Shown here: positions 47,650-60,078 of the stretch, piece after piece
Layout: every line of letters begins with the position of its first letter
How positions within the stretch are numbered: position 1 is the stretch's first letter
DNA from: Micromussa lordhowensis
Taxonomy: Eukaryota; Cnidaria; Anthozoa; Scleractinia; Lobophylliidae
Assembly: GCA_964020085.1 (NCBI GenBank)
Contig: OZ026595.1
Coordinates: forward strand, 20,362,653 to 20,426,652
DNA length: 64,000 bases
Direction: 5' to 3'
Translations under genes and position numbers: made by a program
Notes under the pieces: generated by a model
Told to the model about the DNA's origin: nothing
What the model saw: only the letters and a program-made list of their open reading frames with translations
The model's database searches: none

Positions 47650-49439
47650 CAGTTGAGAAGCACAAGTGGAAGCATCAACTGTGTCCTTAAGAATTGACCT
47701 AGCAATCACCTTAGATAATAGTTTGTGGAAAAGCTCAGGACATGTATAGTTATTAAAGAAATTTTCAAAGTTCGGCAGATTTGCTGTATAGTTCGGAGTA
47801 AACTTAATCTTCTCTGTGAATGTGTCCTTTGTAGTGTAAACATAGAAGTGCTCTTCTTGTTTCTCACATGCAAACATCTGATGTTGCACCTGAGTGAAAT
47901 ACCTATTCTTATTATAAAGTAGGAACTCTGGGAGAGTTGTACTAGTGGCACTAGTAAGCAGCTCCCCTCAGACACCTAACTCAGACTCGGACACCGCCTT
48001 GTCTCTGTGTGTCCAGGGGCATTTGCATTCAAAGAGGATGTCTGGGCAGCAGTTACATGTGCAGAAACCATCTGGACTTATATTAGGGTATTTTACTGAA
48101 ATTACTAGACCTTACTCTCTGCATCGAACGGTTTTATGATTTTTTATTTTCATTGTTGTGTTGAATGTTTTCCGGCCGGGCTACTGGGTCTGTTAGTGTG
48201 CCCCACTAAACTTGACCTCTTGACCTCTGGACGGTAGCCACATAGGTCACGGCACAAAGACTTTTAGCTGCAGTTTTATTTCTTACTGTCATATTCGAGT
48301 CATACTTCATAATTACATCATGTGGTTTTGAGGCAGTGATTCTTTCAATTCTGTACACCCTCCACTTTGAGACCTTAGATTGCTCTTTTGTTGTCATTTT
48401 TCATTTCCTCTTTAAGAGCGCAGCTGTCGACATTTTTCCTGAAGACTGGCATTTCTTTTTTCTTGTTTATCTCTTCCACTATTTCTGGCAATGTTGGTGG
48501 CAGACTGACAGAGGTAGCTGATTCTATTTTTTTCTGGTTTGTTGGCCACATAATCAGTTTTGATAAAGCACAGCAGTATTTCCACCGAATGCCATGGCTA
48601 ATTTCTCCCAGTCTTCATGGACAAAGTTTGAAGATCTATCCCCCGGTGCTCTTGGGCCAAATAAACTTCTGTTTATACGGCCCCCATCGTCGGGACTTTG
48701 GAGAAGTGTCATATTTTGTCTTCTCAGGCCGGTTATTTTTTTATTTTTTTTTTGCGCCTGTTTCTTGTCTTTCTCGCCCAGTGCTGTGGGACAGATGTAC
48801 AAGTCTTATTGTTTCCTACTCTTACTTCATATTCAATTGTGATGCAATAAAGCAGAAACATGCTTGCAGCTCTCTCCATACCCGACGAGGCACCCGCACT
48901 GGCCTGTAAGTATATCCCCACTTCCAGTACTGAGCAATTAAACCCACACATTGTATGGTTTTTGTCCGATCCTTGTTTGCGGTACAACTTTTCTAAAGAC
49001 GTAACAAAACCTCAAGCATTCTGATATATTGCTGTACTCAATATCGGAAACATGACCGCTTTTTTAAAGATTTTTTCCCGCTTTCGCGGATTTTCTATCA
49101 TTGTTCAGTTTTGGACAAATATATTTCAATATCAGTCATCGTCTTATCGGGGAAATATTGACTTCCTGCCAACCAGTTTGCCAGTTCCCCCGGAAAAGAA
49201 AGCGAGATTCCATTGATTAAGAGCCTTCTCGTTGCAATTCAGTTCAGCTTGTTTTTTTCTCTCTGGGATGCACAGTGGCAAATGGAGCCGCGCTCGCGAG
49301 TATCACTGGTGATAGGAACACCACGATCTTTCAAATATTTTCGAAATTTCTCAACGTTCCACGCAATCAGCTCCTCTTTGCTACAGTCTTTCGTATTTTC
49401 ATCTGGTTGACCGCGCATAACACTTAAAGAGGAATACAA
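47650..49439 (-). pseudogene. YqaJ-type recombinase/nuclease of the transposon, broken
   Basis: Minus-strand pieces in order. First, a SAP-like N-terminus (LIAWNVEKFRKYLKDRGVPI, near 49330). Next LPPTLPEIVEEINKKKEMP (near 48480). Next RVYRIERITAS (near 48350), matching the W..R..RITAS start of YqaJ domains. Next PNISPDGFCTCNCCP...FECKCPW (about 47990-48090), matching the SPDG and E-x-KCP nuclease motifs. Last YFTQVQHQMFACEKQEEHFY (near 47870). Frameshifts and a stop (near 47970) separate the pieces. In YqaJ/lambda-exonuclease folds the D and E-x-K residues bind metal. It is convergent with the transposase, as in ISL2EU elements. Confidence 0.75.
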
Positions 49440-49571
49440 ATTTACAGCATATGCAGCGCTGTAAACTGGAGTGACTTATCCCGTCACGGAAGCCTTTCGC
49501 GTGTTTGCTTCTTGGGAATCCCATAATATTCTTAAATTAATACATTCAAAATGGCCGCCGTATCGCTAAAG

Positions 49572-51204
49572 GTCTCTTCTTTTATACAGTTTCTTCAATA
49601 AGCATGTCACGATTAAATGAAAAAATGATAACGGAAAAAACTTTTGGACCTCCCTGTCTTCATATCAGTTCAAGTAACTTCAAAGCGACTCTAAACATAG
49701 GCATGGTCATTAAAAGCGATAAAACTGAATAACATTAACTAAGTGAACGATAAGCTTCCTAAATGAAAGTGGCAATAACTCCAAAATTCGCTAAAATACA
49801 AATATCTTATTTATCGAAATATGTTAAAAACAGAGGAAATAGGTTACGAAACTTAACGATCAGAGTAGTGTACGCCGTACAATAAGTTTGAGCAAACAGA
49901 GGGACACTGTTGCTTAGTGTTGGCTTTAGTTACAATAATGGAGATATTAAGGGAGCCCACGTCAAAAGTTATTGCTTTTCAGTGAAGCCCTGTAAAACAA
50001 ATATATTAAATTAAAGAGTACTAAATAACGACGTTTAAGCATCCTTCAGAGACATCTTGGCTAAATGTCAAAATACAAAGTTTTCTTTTACAAAGAGAAT
50101 CTCGAAAATTAAGCAATCAAATTTTCTTCGGAATTTCCGGAAGACCTCAAATCTTGGTCCTATGTTTCCTGGTGTCACCCGTGGTGCTCTCTGACGTGAC
50201 TCCCTTTTGGCCCTCAAAACGATGATGTGCATATAATCATCTTGTGAGACCGTAGAGTAATATTATTTGTCATTGACTGGAGAGTCTGTTTACAGTCTCC
50301 TCCCATTTTCTAAACTGTTGACAGGTATTGAGAGGTAGCTGTTATAAACTAGTGGTGAAATATGTCATCATCTTTTTACCTTTAATGGCAGGTTTTAGCG
50401 AAGCAATGCAAGCATACATTAATATATTTTCCATAACCTCGGCATTTCGGTCGTTCCGATTACAAAGGAATTTTAGTTGATCGCATTTAGGCAAGTACGA
50501 AGATAGTGTTGTTACTTTGACTGACCAAAGCTACAATATACTTGATTACTATTATGAACGCGTTTGGGGCGGGTCAACCTGACACATCATCCATGTAAAA
50601 AACTGTCCTGTTTGTAATGAAGTCGTTTCCATTTAAGCCGTCATTTACAGCGAGTAAAGCTACACTGTATTCGACAGATATCTCACCGATCAGTCCAGCT
50701 TGGGAAGGAATGGGAAAGTGACTCTATATTGTAACAGGTTGTTAATAAGTTGCTTGTCACTTTAAGTACATGGCCAATGCTTAACGAGACGCTAATTTGA
50801 AAATATGTTCTTACCTTCGAGATAAACAAATGACGTAACAAAATTGCATGAAAACCTAAAAGGACTCTGCATTTCATCTTTCAATAATACCCTAGAAGGT
50901 ATTTCACTCGCTTAGTTATAAGTACATTGTAGGTATGTCAGCCGTGCACGTACAATTGATATCATTAGCATAGTTTCCTGTAGGAAATAATTAATTTCTA
51001 GAGGACAACAAGATGATATTTGCCCCCTTTTACTGAGTGTTTTTGACATCACTGGAAGCTACTGAAACTTTATTTTTAAGTGCTCTTCGAAGACTGATCT
51101 TGAAGTACTGCTTGAGATTTTTATACTCATTGAATAACTCGAAGGTATTCATGAAAAAAAGGTTCAAGGACGATTTGTATTATTCTTCCATTCTTTCTTT
51201 CTTT
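49572..51204. other. Intergenic DNA, no gene seen
   Basis: Only short frames without domains. No inverted-repeat element obvious by eye. Confidence 0.4.
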
Positions 51205-51327
<123 letters not shown>

Positions 51328-53961
51328 CCTTCCTTTCTTCCTTCCTTAATTCCTTCCTTTTTTTCTTCCCTTTCAACTCCTCCTTTCTCGTGTCCCTCCT
51401 TCTTTCTTTATTATTTATCGTTTGCCGATTTGAACCAACGAAACCTATCTTAGAAATATCAGAACCACAGTCAGTCTATTAGCAAGGTACTACAAGTGGT
51501 TTTGACCCAGGAAGACATTACTTTTAAAGCAAGCCATTTTCTATGAAAATAACGAACAAAAGGCACACAGTACCTGTGGAGTCAACCTAACAAATAGCCA
51601 AATATGTTAATGGATCATGTCTTTGCTGTGTGTGCATTAGACTAGCACTCATCGTCTTCATCATCATCATCATCATCGCCATCATCTTCAAGAACAACAG
51701 CATCTTTATTTTCTCTTTGCAAATATCGTTACAGTTACAGTTACAGTTACAGTGTATTTCAATTCAGAACAGTTTGTTGTAATAAGGTAACTGCTGTAAC
51801 TACTGGTAAGGTTTTAAAGACCCTGAAGGTTGAATGAACCGTTAGGTTTTCGAGTTAGCCTTCAGCCTTTTTATGTCTGATTGAAGGACAGGAGAGGTGA
51901 ATGAAGAAATTATAGTTACAAATGATTGACCAATTCGGCGAGAGAATATTTAATTAAGCCTTTACAGAAGTTCGTTGTCGTCTTTTTTGTATATGAAGGA
52001 GGAATATTACGCAAATCGAGGTTTTTCGGCATTTACCGCGAACTGCGAACGTCAAGAGGTCACGTGATCAGTGCGTTGGCGTCAGGTTTGCAGTTTGAGG
52101 TTCGCGTTTGTACGGCTAGACCAAGTTCTAGAGGTAAGTGATTTACCGCAAGGTTTTTTGCACCCTAAAACATCACAATCCCACGTTGAGAGGAAGTACT
52201 ACTTTTAAAAACTATTTCGCTAATTAACTATCGAATTCTTTTTCAAAGGAACGTAATTTTGAAGATGATTTCTCAGTTAAAACACAAGTGAACGAACGAA
52301 TGAAAACAAACATGGCAGCCGGCTATTTAGCCCTCGAACCTTAAGTCCCAAATATGGGCAGACGGCTAACGTGAAACCGCTAACCGCAAACGGCGGCTTG
52401 CCGTTTGTGGTAAGATCTCCAAACCTCGATCTTAAGGTCTCTAATAAATCAAAATCATACGTGTATATCCAACTTTCAGCACAAGTTTGTTCACCAAAAT
52501 CTGTTGCTATTTTAAGTGACTATCTGTGAGCCTCCAAAAGAATCGAAAAGCCTTGAATTACTAAAAGAAAATACTGTATTTATCCACAATTATTTATGAT
52601 CTATTTATTATTTGTTTATTATTTATTTAAATTTATTTTCAATGTAGTAAATATATTATTATGGTTGTTATTTCCCCTCCTTCATTTCCTCCTGCATCCA
52701 AAGATGAAGAGCAATTCTTTTAACTCGTTGAGGGATCATCTGAATTACAGTACATCCGAGCTTTCGCTCTTGGGGCATCTTTCGATTTATATAACCAGCG
52801 AGTTCGAACTGATTTGCACAACAATCGATGAGTTCTTTTCTCACCAGGAGGTTGTTTTCCTTCAAGTTGTTGAACAGAAACCGCAGCCTATTCAATACAT
52901 TTCTCTTTATAGTATAGCAAAACAAAACGAAACAAATCTGGGCATTTGTTTACTTCCAGAGATCATTAAGTATATTATTCACAAATCTTGATATACTACG
53001 AACGATCCTACTTTTGACACGATCCATCACATTTTGGCTCTTTACCCTTTTAGGCTGATCAATATTTAACTTCCTCGTGTAATATCCATCCCTTATCTAA
53101 CAGTCAAGGGAGGAGAATCCAGAAAGTGATCTGCGTGTGTCAATGTTGTCGTGATTTTAGCACCAAATCCACAGAACGAGCATTAAAACGAATTATCGGC
53201 AATAATTGATATGCGGACTTACGACGTGCTTGTGTGGTTCGGTCGCCTGCTCTAATACACTTGTTAGTCGTTCATTGTTTGTGTTAAACTGACTTGTTTG
53301 CATTTGCCATGTATAATGCCGCTAGTTTTTTATGGCGAATGGCGTGAAAAGGAACAGCAGCATAGTGCATGATGAACAATGGGTAATTACTGGCCCATTA
53401 GCTTTTGTCAGCTGGTCAACAGTGGACTGTCATCTGCATTGTTACAAAAGTCTATTCAGACAGCCCGTCTTTTCTTTGCACGAGAGATCCAGCCACGCAC
53501 TAATGTCCTCTCGAGCTTGCCATATTTCACAAGGTACTTCAAAGCTTGACACCTAAAAGATATTGGTTAGGTCATTAGACCTGAGGGCCCTTTTTTTACG
53601 CAGGGATCGCATAGGAAGTTATAAGCTTTAAGTGCATTTCCACAACAGGGTTCCTGAATGAGCTAGGATGAAAAGATATTGGGCAAAGAATTGTGCAGGC
53701 TCACAGATATTTTTTATGCAAGTTCGACGCAGCAGCGGCGCCATCCAGTCGACCGGTTGGCGTGTCCTAACGAAATCTCTTCAGAATTAAGTGCTTTTCA
53801 TACTGACTCAATTATCCCTGCAGTGTAAGCCATTGAATGTTCTAGCAGTTTTCGTATCGCATACATATTCTGGCAATTCTTACACTAGAAGTGTTGCGCC
53901 ATAAAAATGGTCTTTAATTGACGGATAAAGCATGAAATGTTCATTGTTTCCTTAACAGATA
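51328..53961. other. Intergenic DNA upstream of the cystine-knot gene
   Basis: Contains a short (ATC)n run near 51658-51688 and an inverted pair CCGCAAACGGCGG / GCCGTTTGTGG near 52384-52415. Two overlapping opposite-strand frames near 52600-52990 are not convincing. A non-coding first exon of the downstream gene is expected here but not located. Confidence 0.4.
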
Positions 53962-54336
53962 ATGCCGAGGTGTATCTGTCTGGCAGCTATTTGGCTGTTC
54001 GTCCTTGCTTTCCAGCTATTCCTGGAGCCGAGTGCGTCCACATACATGTGTCGCTATAAACGGCACAAGGAGGTTATTTCAGTTGAAGATGCGGGCGACA
54101 ACTGCAAGACGATGAAGGTGAAGTTGGGCATGTGCGTCGGAACGTGCACCTCATACGCAATTCCAATTCCCTTGGATGGAGATGACACCGAGCCAAGATT
54201 TCAAACAGGATGTGAATGCTGTGCGCCAAAGGACTTAAAAGAAAAAACAATTCGATTTGGCGATGGATGTGAGAAATCCATTGTGATTTCTCAAATTCGG
54301 TCTTGTGAATGCAAAAATTGCTCTCGCCGTGACTGA
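53962..54336 (+). CDS. Secreted cystine-knot protein, bursicon-like
   Basis: 124 residues in one exon, preceded directly by an acceptor (ccttaacag|ATAATG), so a 5' UTR exon lies upstream. Residues 1-26 are a signal peptide (hydrophobic IWLFVLAFQLFL). The mature part has 11 cysteines (30, 48, 58, 62, 84, 86, 87, 103, 115, 117, 120). C58-V-G-T-C62 is the C-x-G-x-C ring motif and C115-x-C117 completes a cystine knot. The CECC and CECKNC patterns, CVGTCTSY and total of 11 cysteines resemble bursicon-type CTCK hormones, which act through LGR receptors. Glycoprotein-hormone-like, DAN/norrin or mucin-type CTCK proteins are alternatives. The C-terminus is short and ends CSRRD. Confidence 0.75.
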   Translation: MPRCICLAAIWLFVLAFQLFLEPSASTYMCRYKRHKEVISVEDAGDNCKTMKVKLGMCVGTCTSYAIPIPLDGDDTEPRFQTGCECCAPKDLKEKTIRFGDGCEKSIVISQIRSCECKNCSRRD

Positions 54337-57124
54337 TCTCTGAGCACTGCGTAATGATTCAACTAATAGCTGAGATCTCGCCTATGGTTGAAGGTGTTCT
54401 TCATGTAAAATGGCGCGAGTTCCTTGTCAAAGAGGATGGACTATACGTTTATATCACACTAACCAACATAAACTGTTCGATCGCAGCATTGATTGCAGAA
54501 ATGATGTTCATTTGAAAGTGAACACGCGCATCATGTGTTCGCGAGAGCAGTATAAGTTGTTTTTATTACTAGAATGAATAAGATAATTTTTGCTTCCTTT
54601 GAAGCTGTATTTATATTTCACAAATTGTGTGAACATTCAGTCTACAATCCCTTGCGTTACATTGTGCTGCTGATCAATAATATATACTTTCGTGTTCACA
54701 GACTTAGTAGAATATTATTGATTGGAATCCAAATGCTTCTTTAAGAGGCTACAAAGAAGTATCGCCTGGGGCAAGTTTTACACAAGGAACCATTGTTGTG
54801 ACATTTTGCACTTGGGTGAGTCCAGTGTGAAAAAACCTAAGAACATGCTAATTGTAGAAAAATACCTGAACCTTTGGTATTACCTGTTTTTATTTTATAA
54901 ACAGGGTTTGAAAGTAGCACTGTTTATCAGTGTATATATTAAGTAAATCGCTCTTTGTTGTCGCTATTTTTTCCAGTGGTTTTTTCCGTCTTTTCACTAA
55001 GTCGATGTTGAAGAAAGTTCGTACTCGTGTGCTACCAGTAATTTCGAGAGTTAATATAGTATTTCTCGAAGATCCACTGATGCTCCAGCAATTCTTTCAC
55101 GTACCACACTCATGTCAACTATACATTGAGTAATATAAATTTATCGCTATATTATAAGTGGTGGTAAGTGTTCTTTGATATGTGAAAGAAAAGTTTTGTT
55201 TTCAAAGTTGTCTCCTTTTGATTGTCTGATAAATCTAAAGAGAGAGAACACGTCTATAAAGCGCTGCTAACAGGGTATGATGCGCTGCTGTTCAAGTACC
55301 TTTACCAGAAAATTTCGACTTAAAATCAATAAATCGAATTGCCTCAAGCCCGGGCCTCAAGCCCGGGCATTTATTTAAGTGTTTGTGATGTTGGTGTTTT
55401 CGTACAAATAGAACCATCGTCAAACACGACACATGCCTCAGACTCAATTGACTGTTTGTGTTTATTGTTGCTTCTGTTGTTTCATTCACATAATCTGATG
55501 TATAAAATGTAGACGGCTGGATTGCTAAAATGGTGGTTAAAGAAAAGTGCGTTCTCTTGAAATAAGTGAGCTAAGAACTCGAATTTTACGATGCCAAAAA
55601 TCCCAAAATCACCCCTCAATAGGAAGATAGTGAAAGAAAAACGGCATTCCTTGTTTTTTTTAATATATCGTCTACTTTGGAAATAAACACATACACCATG
55701 GTGAAATTTTGTTTTACATGGTTTTCATAAATCGAGACAAGTATACTTTTTAGGGATATGTCTAATTATTAACCGACTACTGAGCAATGTATTGTAGCCA
55801 AACGCAAAAATCGTTTGGTGGAGCAACGTGCCTGATCATTGCAAAATGAGTATCTTTGACTTTTGAAACCGAAGACAACTTAATTCTTAGTCGAAACAGT
55901 GTCATTTTGTTTTGCTTTTTTCTCTCTGTTTTTATTTTATTTTATAAAGTACGGAATTTTGCCTTCAAAGGTATTCGGCAGTTTAAGCCTACGTAATTGA
56001 GTCGGTGAAATTGGGTAGGATGTCAATCAAAGTGGAACTGTTCGAAATCGGCAAACGAGGTCTCGAAAATATGCCGTGCTTGCACTAATCTGTCACAATG
56101 TTGCATGTGTCGCGCTGTTTATGCGAAATGTTTACGAAACGTTTGCGAAAAGTTTTTTGTTTTTGGAATTACTTAAATTCCAGCTTTTATTTCTTAGAGA
56201 AACTACAACAATTACGTAAAGTTCTACTAAGTAACGAGCGACAATGCAAGGAAACAGGCGAATTAAACCAAAATTAATTGGCGCCAGTCAAGATCGCCGG
56301 TATGCACGATAGGAACGTTATTGAGTGGTTACAGGCAGTGGTTTCCTCTCGCCTCTCGCCAAGCAGAAAGAGGAGGGAATCTTTGTCTCGCAGACTATTT
56401 TAAAAGGGTTACTTACAAATAAAAATATAGCTCCATTCACCTTATTGTTAACAGCCACTCAACTGGCAGATGATTAATGGCCAATTTTTAAAACTGACAA
56501 CTGTTCTCCAGACACACTCGAGACTTTCGTCATTTCTTTATTACTTACTACCCTGATGCTACTGAAAGCTACTGAATAATCCATAACTTGCGTCGATACT
56601 GAGAAATTGCGCTTTCTATTATTACGTACTTGCATTACTAACTGAAGATTTTGTGGGGCGCCATGTCATCCTAAATGGACGAGGTGGAGTATAATACTGA
56701 GAATCACTTGGTACACTTGATCGGCAGTAGACTGTGAACGTAGACTTCACATTGCCTGGTGCTAGTAAAGCTATTTTAATGAGCGTTTGAACCTTTCCGT
56801 TTTAGAAAGTCCTGATCTTTCCCGTACATTTACCAACTGGAGAGATCTGCCTTTATCTCTGCCATGGTGCTTTTCAAGCTGCTGCGATGGTTCATTTTCC
56901 CTTGACTATGCTTGTTTTGTTCTCCTCTTTTCACTGTAAACATAGTTATAATTAACCTCGTGAAGCCTGGAGTCTGCCAAGCAAACATGCTATGCACTGT
57001 CATTTTAAAGTTCGAAAATGCCTATCGATTTAGAAAACTGAGTTACCCAAGTCTTTTCTTTTCTTTCGTCCCACGAAACGAAACATCAAATGTTCGCTAG
57101 TTCACTATTCGAGTGGTGGAACAG
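54337..57124. other. Intergenic DNA, no gene seen
   Basis: 3' flank of the cystine-knot gene. A 13-base tandem duplication (CCTCAAGCCCGGG twice) lies at about 55342-55368. No further gene supported. Confidence 0.4.
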
Positions 57125-57457
57125 CTAGGTTGCAGTGTCCACTGAGAAACTTACTCTTCTTTCATTTGTTCCCTTCGATACTTGTTTCACAGAGTGAAAT
57201 CTTCCTTCCACGGAGTGAGAGCGGTCCCGTGAAGGGGAGCGAGATCCTCTTGTAAGATCGGGAGCTTGTCTTCTAAGCTGCTGCGACGATTCAGGCTTAG
57301 GTATTTCGCAGGGCAGAAAGCAGTTATTGTAATTACTTTCTTGAACTTTAAGCGTTTTGTTCTCCTGGATCCTCTTCAGGTTGTGATAAATAATGGTGAA
57401 AGATCTGTCTATTTGCTTCTGGTATTTAGAGTTTGTTTCAACTCTTTCTGAACCCAT
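57125..57457 (-). CDS. Small intronless hypothetical protein, 110 residues
   Basis: ATG in good context (CGCAATGG) and a clean frame to the stop. The N-terminal half is likely helical (KYQKQIDRSFTIIYHNLKRI). The C-terminal half is Arg/Ser-rich (RGSRSPSRDRSHSVEGR) and ends with RRVSFSVDTAT. The RVSF at 101-104 matches the RVxF docking consensus for protein phosphatase 1, and RRVS is also a kinase-like site. No family recognised and no signal peptide. It could instead be the last exon of a longer gene. Confidence 0.45.
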   Translation of the reverse strand: MGSERVETNSKYQKQIDRSFTIIYHNLKRIQENKTLKVQESNYNNCFLPCEIPKPESSQQLRRQAPDLTRGSRSPSRDRSHSVEGRFHSVKQVSKGTNERRVSFSVDTAT

Positions 57458-59885
57458 TGCGGTTGTTTAGCGAAGTTTGAAGCTACAGTCTAGAGAGCAC
57501 TGTCTTGTTCCTTATGGCGTGGAAGCCGTTTACACCGCTTTTTACAATAACTGCAGAAAGCCTTACGCGCTCATTGGCTAATTTCCATTGTCAATAAGCC
57601 GACAGACACATGAATTTATGGCGCAACGAGGGGAAACGGACAATTTGACAATTTGTTATTGTAAAAAACAAATAGACGTCAGCTTTACATGCGTTTGTTC
57701 TGTTATTGATCATGAATTCAATCAATCAAGCAATCATTTTATTTCTTAATTTACATTTTACAGTTGAACTGGCCCGTGGATAGCTATGCTGGTCTAGGCG
57801 GGCCGGTCTATCAATAGTTACGAATGTTTTTTCATATATATATTAGATACTTTTTTTCGTCATAACATCGTCACTGAAGTAGTCTGCGGATCCCACAGGT
57901 ACTTTTATAATGCTATGAGGAAATTCATGATCAGTAACAGGACAGACGCATAAAAAACTGACGTCCATTTGTCAATTAACAGAATTTGAATTTTATACGA
58001 CAATACGTTGTACAAGTACCCATTGTGGATTCTTTATTTGTTGTCATCAATCATCCGTTCGCTCAGATATATTTCTTTTCTTTCAATCCTCCATTAGCTT
58101 AACATCAGTATTAGACACTAGTACTGAGAGGCGAGAGGCGCAAAAAATAAAGAAAAAAGACAAAAATGAATAAACAAATAAATGAATAAATAGAAACAAG
58201 TAAGTCTATTTACTTTACCAATCAGTTATAAAACTAAAGCTCGTCGCTGCTTTATCACTCAAGCGTTTCAACGCTTGACGCCGGTTATGTTTCGATGTTC
58301 TTATTGGATCTCTACGATTTTGACGTTGTGTATGGATGTTTTGGTTGGCTATTGTAATTGCTTTGGGTTTGGTTGTACAGCTCTAAATCATATTTCGTTT
58401 CTGAGAAGGCTCTCAAAACAAGACTAGAGTAAAATTTATGTTCTTGGGAGAGGGTCAAGGACATTTAGCATCAGATAATCCTATATTGAAGCCCCCTTCT
58501 TTCCCCCTTCCCTCTAATATATACGGCAGCATCCTATCTCCTCAAATAAAACCCCGCTCACTTCTGCCAGATGTGATAATTCGCAACAGAGGATGGATGA
58601 TACTTGAACGTTCATAAACCGGACACACTCAACACCTGATGAGGCATGGGCGCGTTGGTCAGCCAGACCAAAGATATTGGCGCGCTAGTAGTTGATATAC
58701 ATTACATCTGTATCCTACAATTAGTAAATCATTCCAGAAAGTAATCTTGCTGCTCTTGTTCTAACCTGGTTGACTCTTTAAGTCAGGTTTTTCACTTCGA
58801 CTTAAGTACAAGTTGACAAGCTTAAGCATCACGGTAGTGAGAACGCCCACAACACAACCATAAGTACGCAGGCATGCGCAGAAAGGATAGTTCCCTTATC
58901 TTCGGTTCCATACCTATTATGTGGGCCTCCTCGCTGCCGGTGACTTACTTGACTTATTTCCTATATCTCCTCTGGGAGAATAGGGCGGCAAGCTTGTGTT
59001 TATGCTTGTGCCGTAGTGAAAACCAGTTTCTTGAAGATTCTACAAGAAATTAGAATAGATTATACTCTAATTACAAGGAAATAGTTTAAAACTATTGTAA
59101 AACGTGCTCACAACCATGCAAAGGCACTTGAGAATTTCGTTTATACTGAATGATTGAATACTGTCGTAGTGTTCTCATTAAACTCCCTTAAGTATAGAAG
59201 GACGAATGGGGAACAAAGTTTCTCAAGAGCATGCTATTATCAACCTGTTATTCAGTACGTTATATTGGTCAACAAGGTTGCCTTTGTGCAACTATACCAG
59301 TTTGATATACTGTTTTCCAGTTTCCTGTCAGAACCCATGCTTTATTTACTCACAGGCTGACTGACTTCATTCATTTTGCAGCCTTGTTTTCTGTTTGTTT
59401 GTTTGGTTGTTTTGTTGACCCAACTGAGACCCTCTAAATGTACGCGACAATGCTCTTTCGGCATGCATGCGAGAAAACCTCTTTATCAGTTCTAATACGC
59501 CACGAATGAATTGGATTTATAGAAACTATATACGCCGCAGTCCTTACCAATTTCTGACGACTGCAGACCCGAGTTAGTGCGGTGTAATCCATCCAGGGAA
59601 TTAGATAGCAAGGCTGCTCTTGCCGCTCTGATGACGTATGATGACGGGGTAGAAGAGTACTCTTATAACGCCATCAGTGGGATGACACATTGGACGACAG
59701 ATGACTTCAATAGTGATTATCGCATTCTTGAACTTTCACTGTTGCACAGTATAGTTTTTGTTTCCTATTAAGTAAAGCTTTCCCGTCTGGAACCTACATT
59801 TAAAATCTTTAAATGATGTTCGGTTTGAAACAGATTGAAGTATGTTTCTTTTGCACGCGCTTGACTAGGGGGCCATGAGGGTTTG
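57458..59885. other. Intergenic DNA, no gene seen
   Basis: No supported gene. A weak exon-like frame at 59577-59771 (plus) is noted among the rejected items. Confidence 0.35.
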
Positions 59886-60078
59886 CGGTGATGTGGTTTT
59901 TGCGTTATTTTTAATGCGGTTTTGCGAAAACTTTCGTTTTAACTTGCGGTTTTACAAGACTATGCGGCTTGCGGTTTTCGTGCATTTTGATTAAACACGA
60001 TGCGGTATTACTGTATTTATTACGGTATTTATGCGCGGTTTTGCATCTCTTTTTAACGCGGTTTTGCGGTTTTCGGAC
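59886..60078. repeat. Degenerate GCGGTTTTGCG-rich repeat
   Basis: TGCGGTTTTGCG, GCGGTTTT and close variants recur about ten times with irregular spacing (GCGGCTTGCGGTTTTCG, CGCGGTTTTGCATC, ACGCGGTTTTGCGGTTTTCG), ending at GGACCCCC. Looks like a diverged minisatellite or part of a repeat family. Confidence 0.7.

Larger units (their letters stand above)
44950..49571. mobile_element. Decayed ISL2EU-like DNA transposon (THAP/DDE plus YqaJ)
   Basis: The two ends are inverted copies: CTTTACCGATGCGGCGGCC at 44950 and, reading inward from the other end, CTTTAGCGATACGGCGGCCA from 49571. Similarity continues inward (TTGAATAAATTAA / TTGAATGTATTAA, then TTATTATGGGAT / ATATTATGGGAT). Inside are a plus-strand THAP/DDE_Tnp_4 transposase remnant and a convergent minus-strand YqaJ-nuclease remnant, the gene pair that marks ISL2EU elements. 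About 4.6 kb. Frameshifts and internal insertions make it non-autonomous. Target duplication was not resolved. Confidence 0.8.

Noticed and set aside
48388..48909. 173-residue plus frame
   Set aside because: Antisense to the decayed YqaJ gene of the transposon, whose minus-strand motifs are recognisable.
52005..52440. Possible TIR element (AAATCGAGGTTT and AAACCTCGAT)
   Set aside because: Only about 10 bases match at each end and the inner arms do not pair.
52596..52991. 131-residue plus and 85-residue minus overlapping frames
   Set aside because: AT-rich start of the plus frame is low complexity and no domain or splice support distinguishes either strand.
59577..59771. 64-residue plus frame after an acceptor-like sequence
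   Set aside because: Protein-like in part, but no linked exon, stop context or family; too weak to call.
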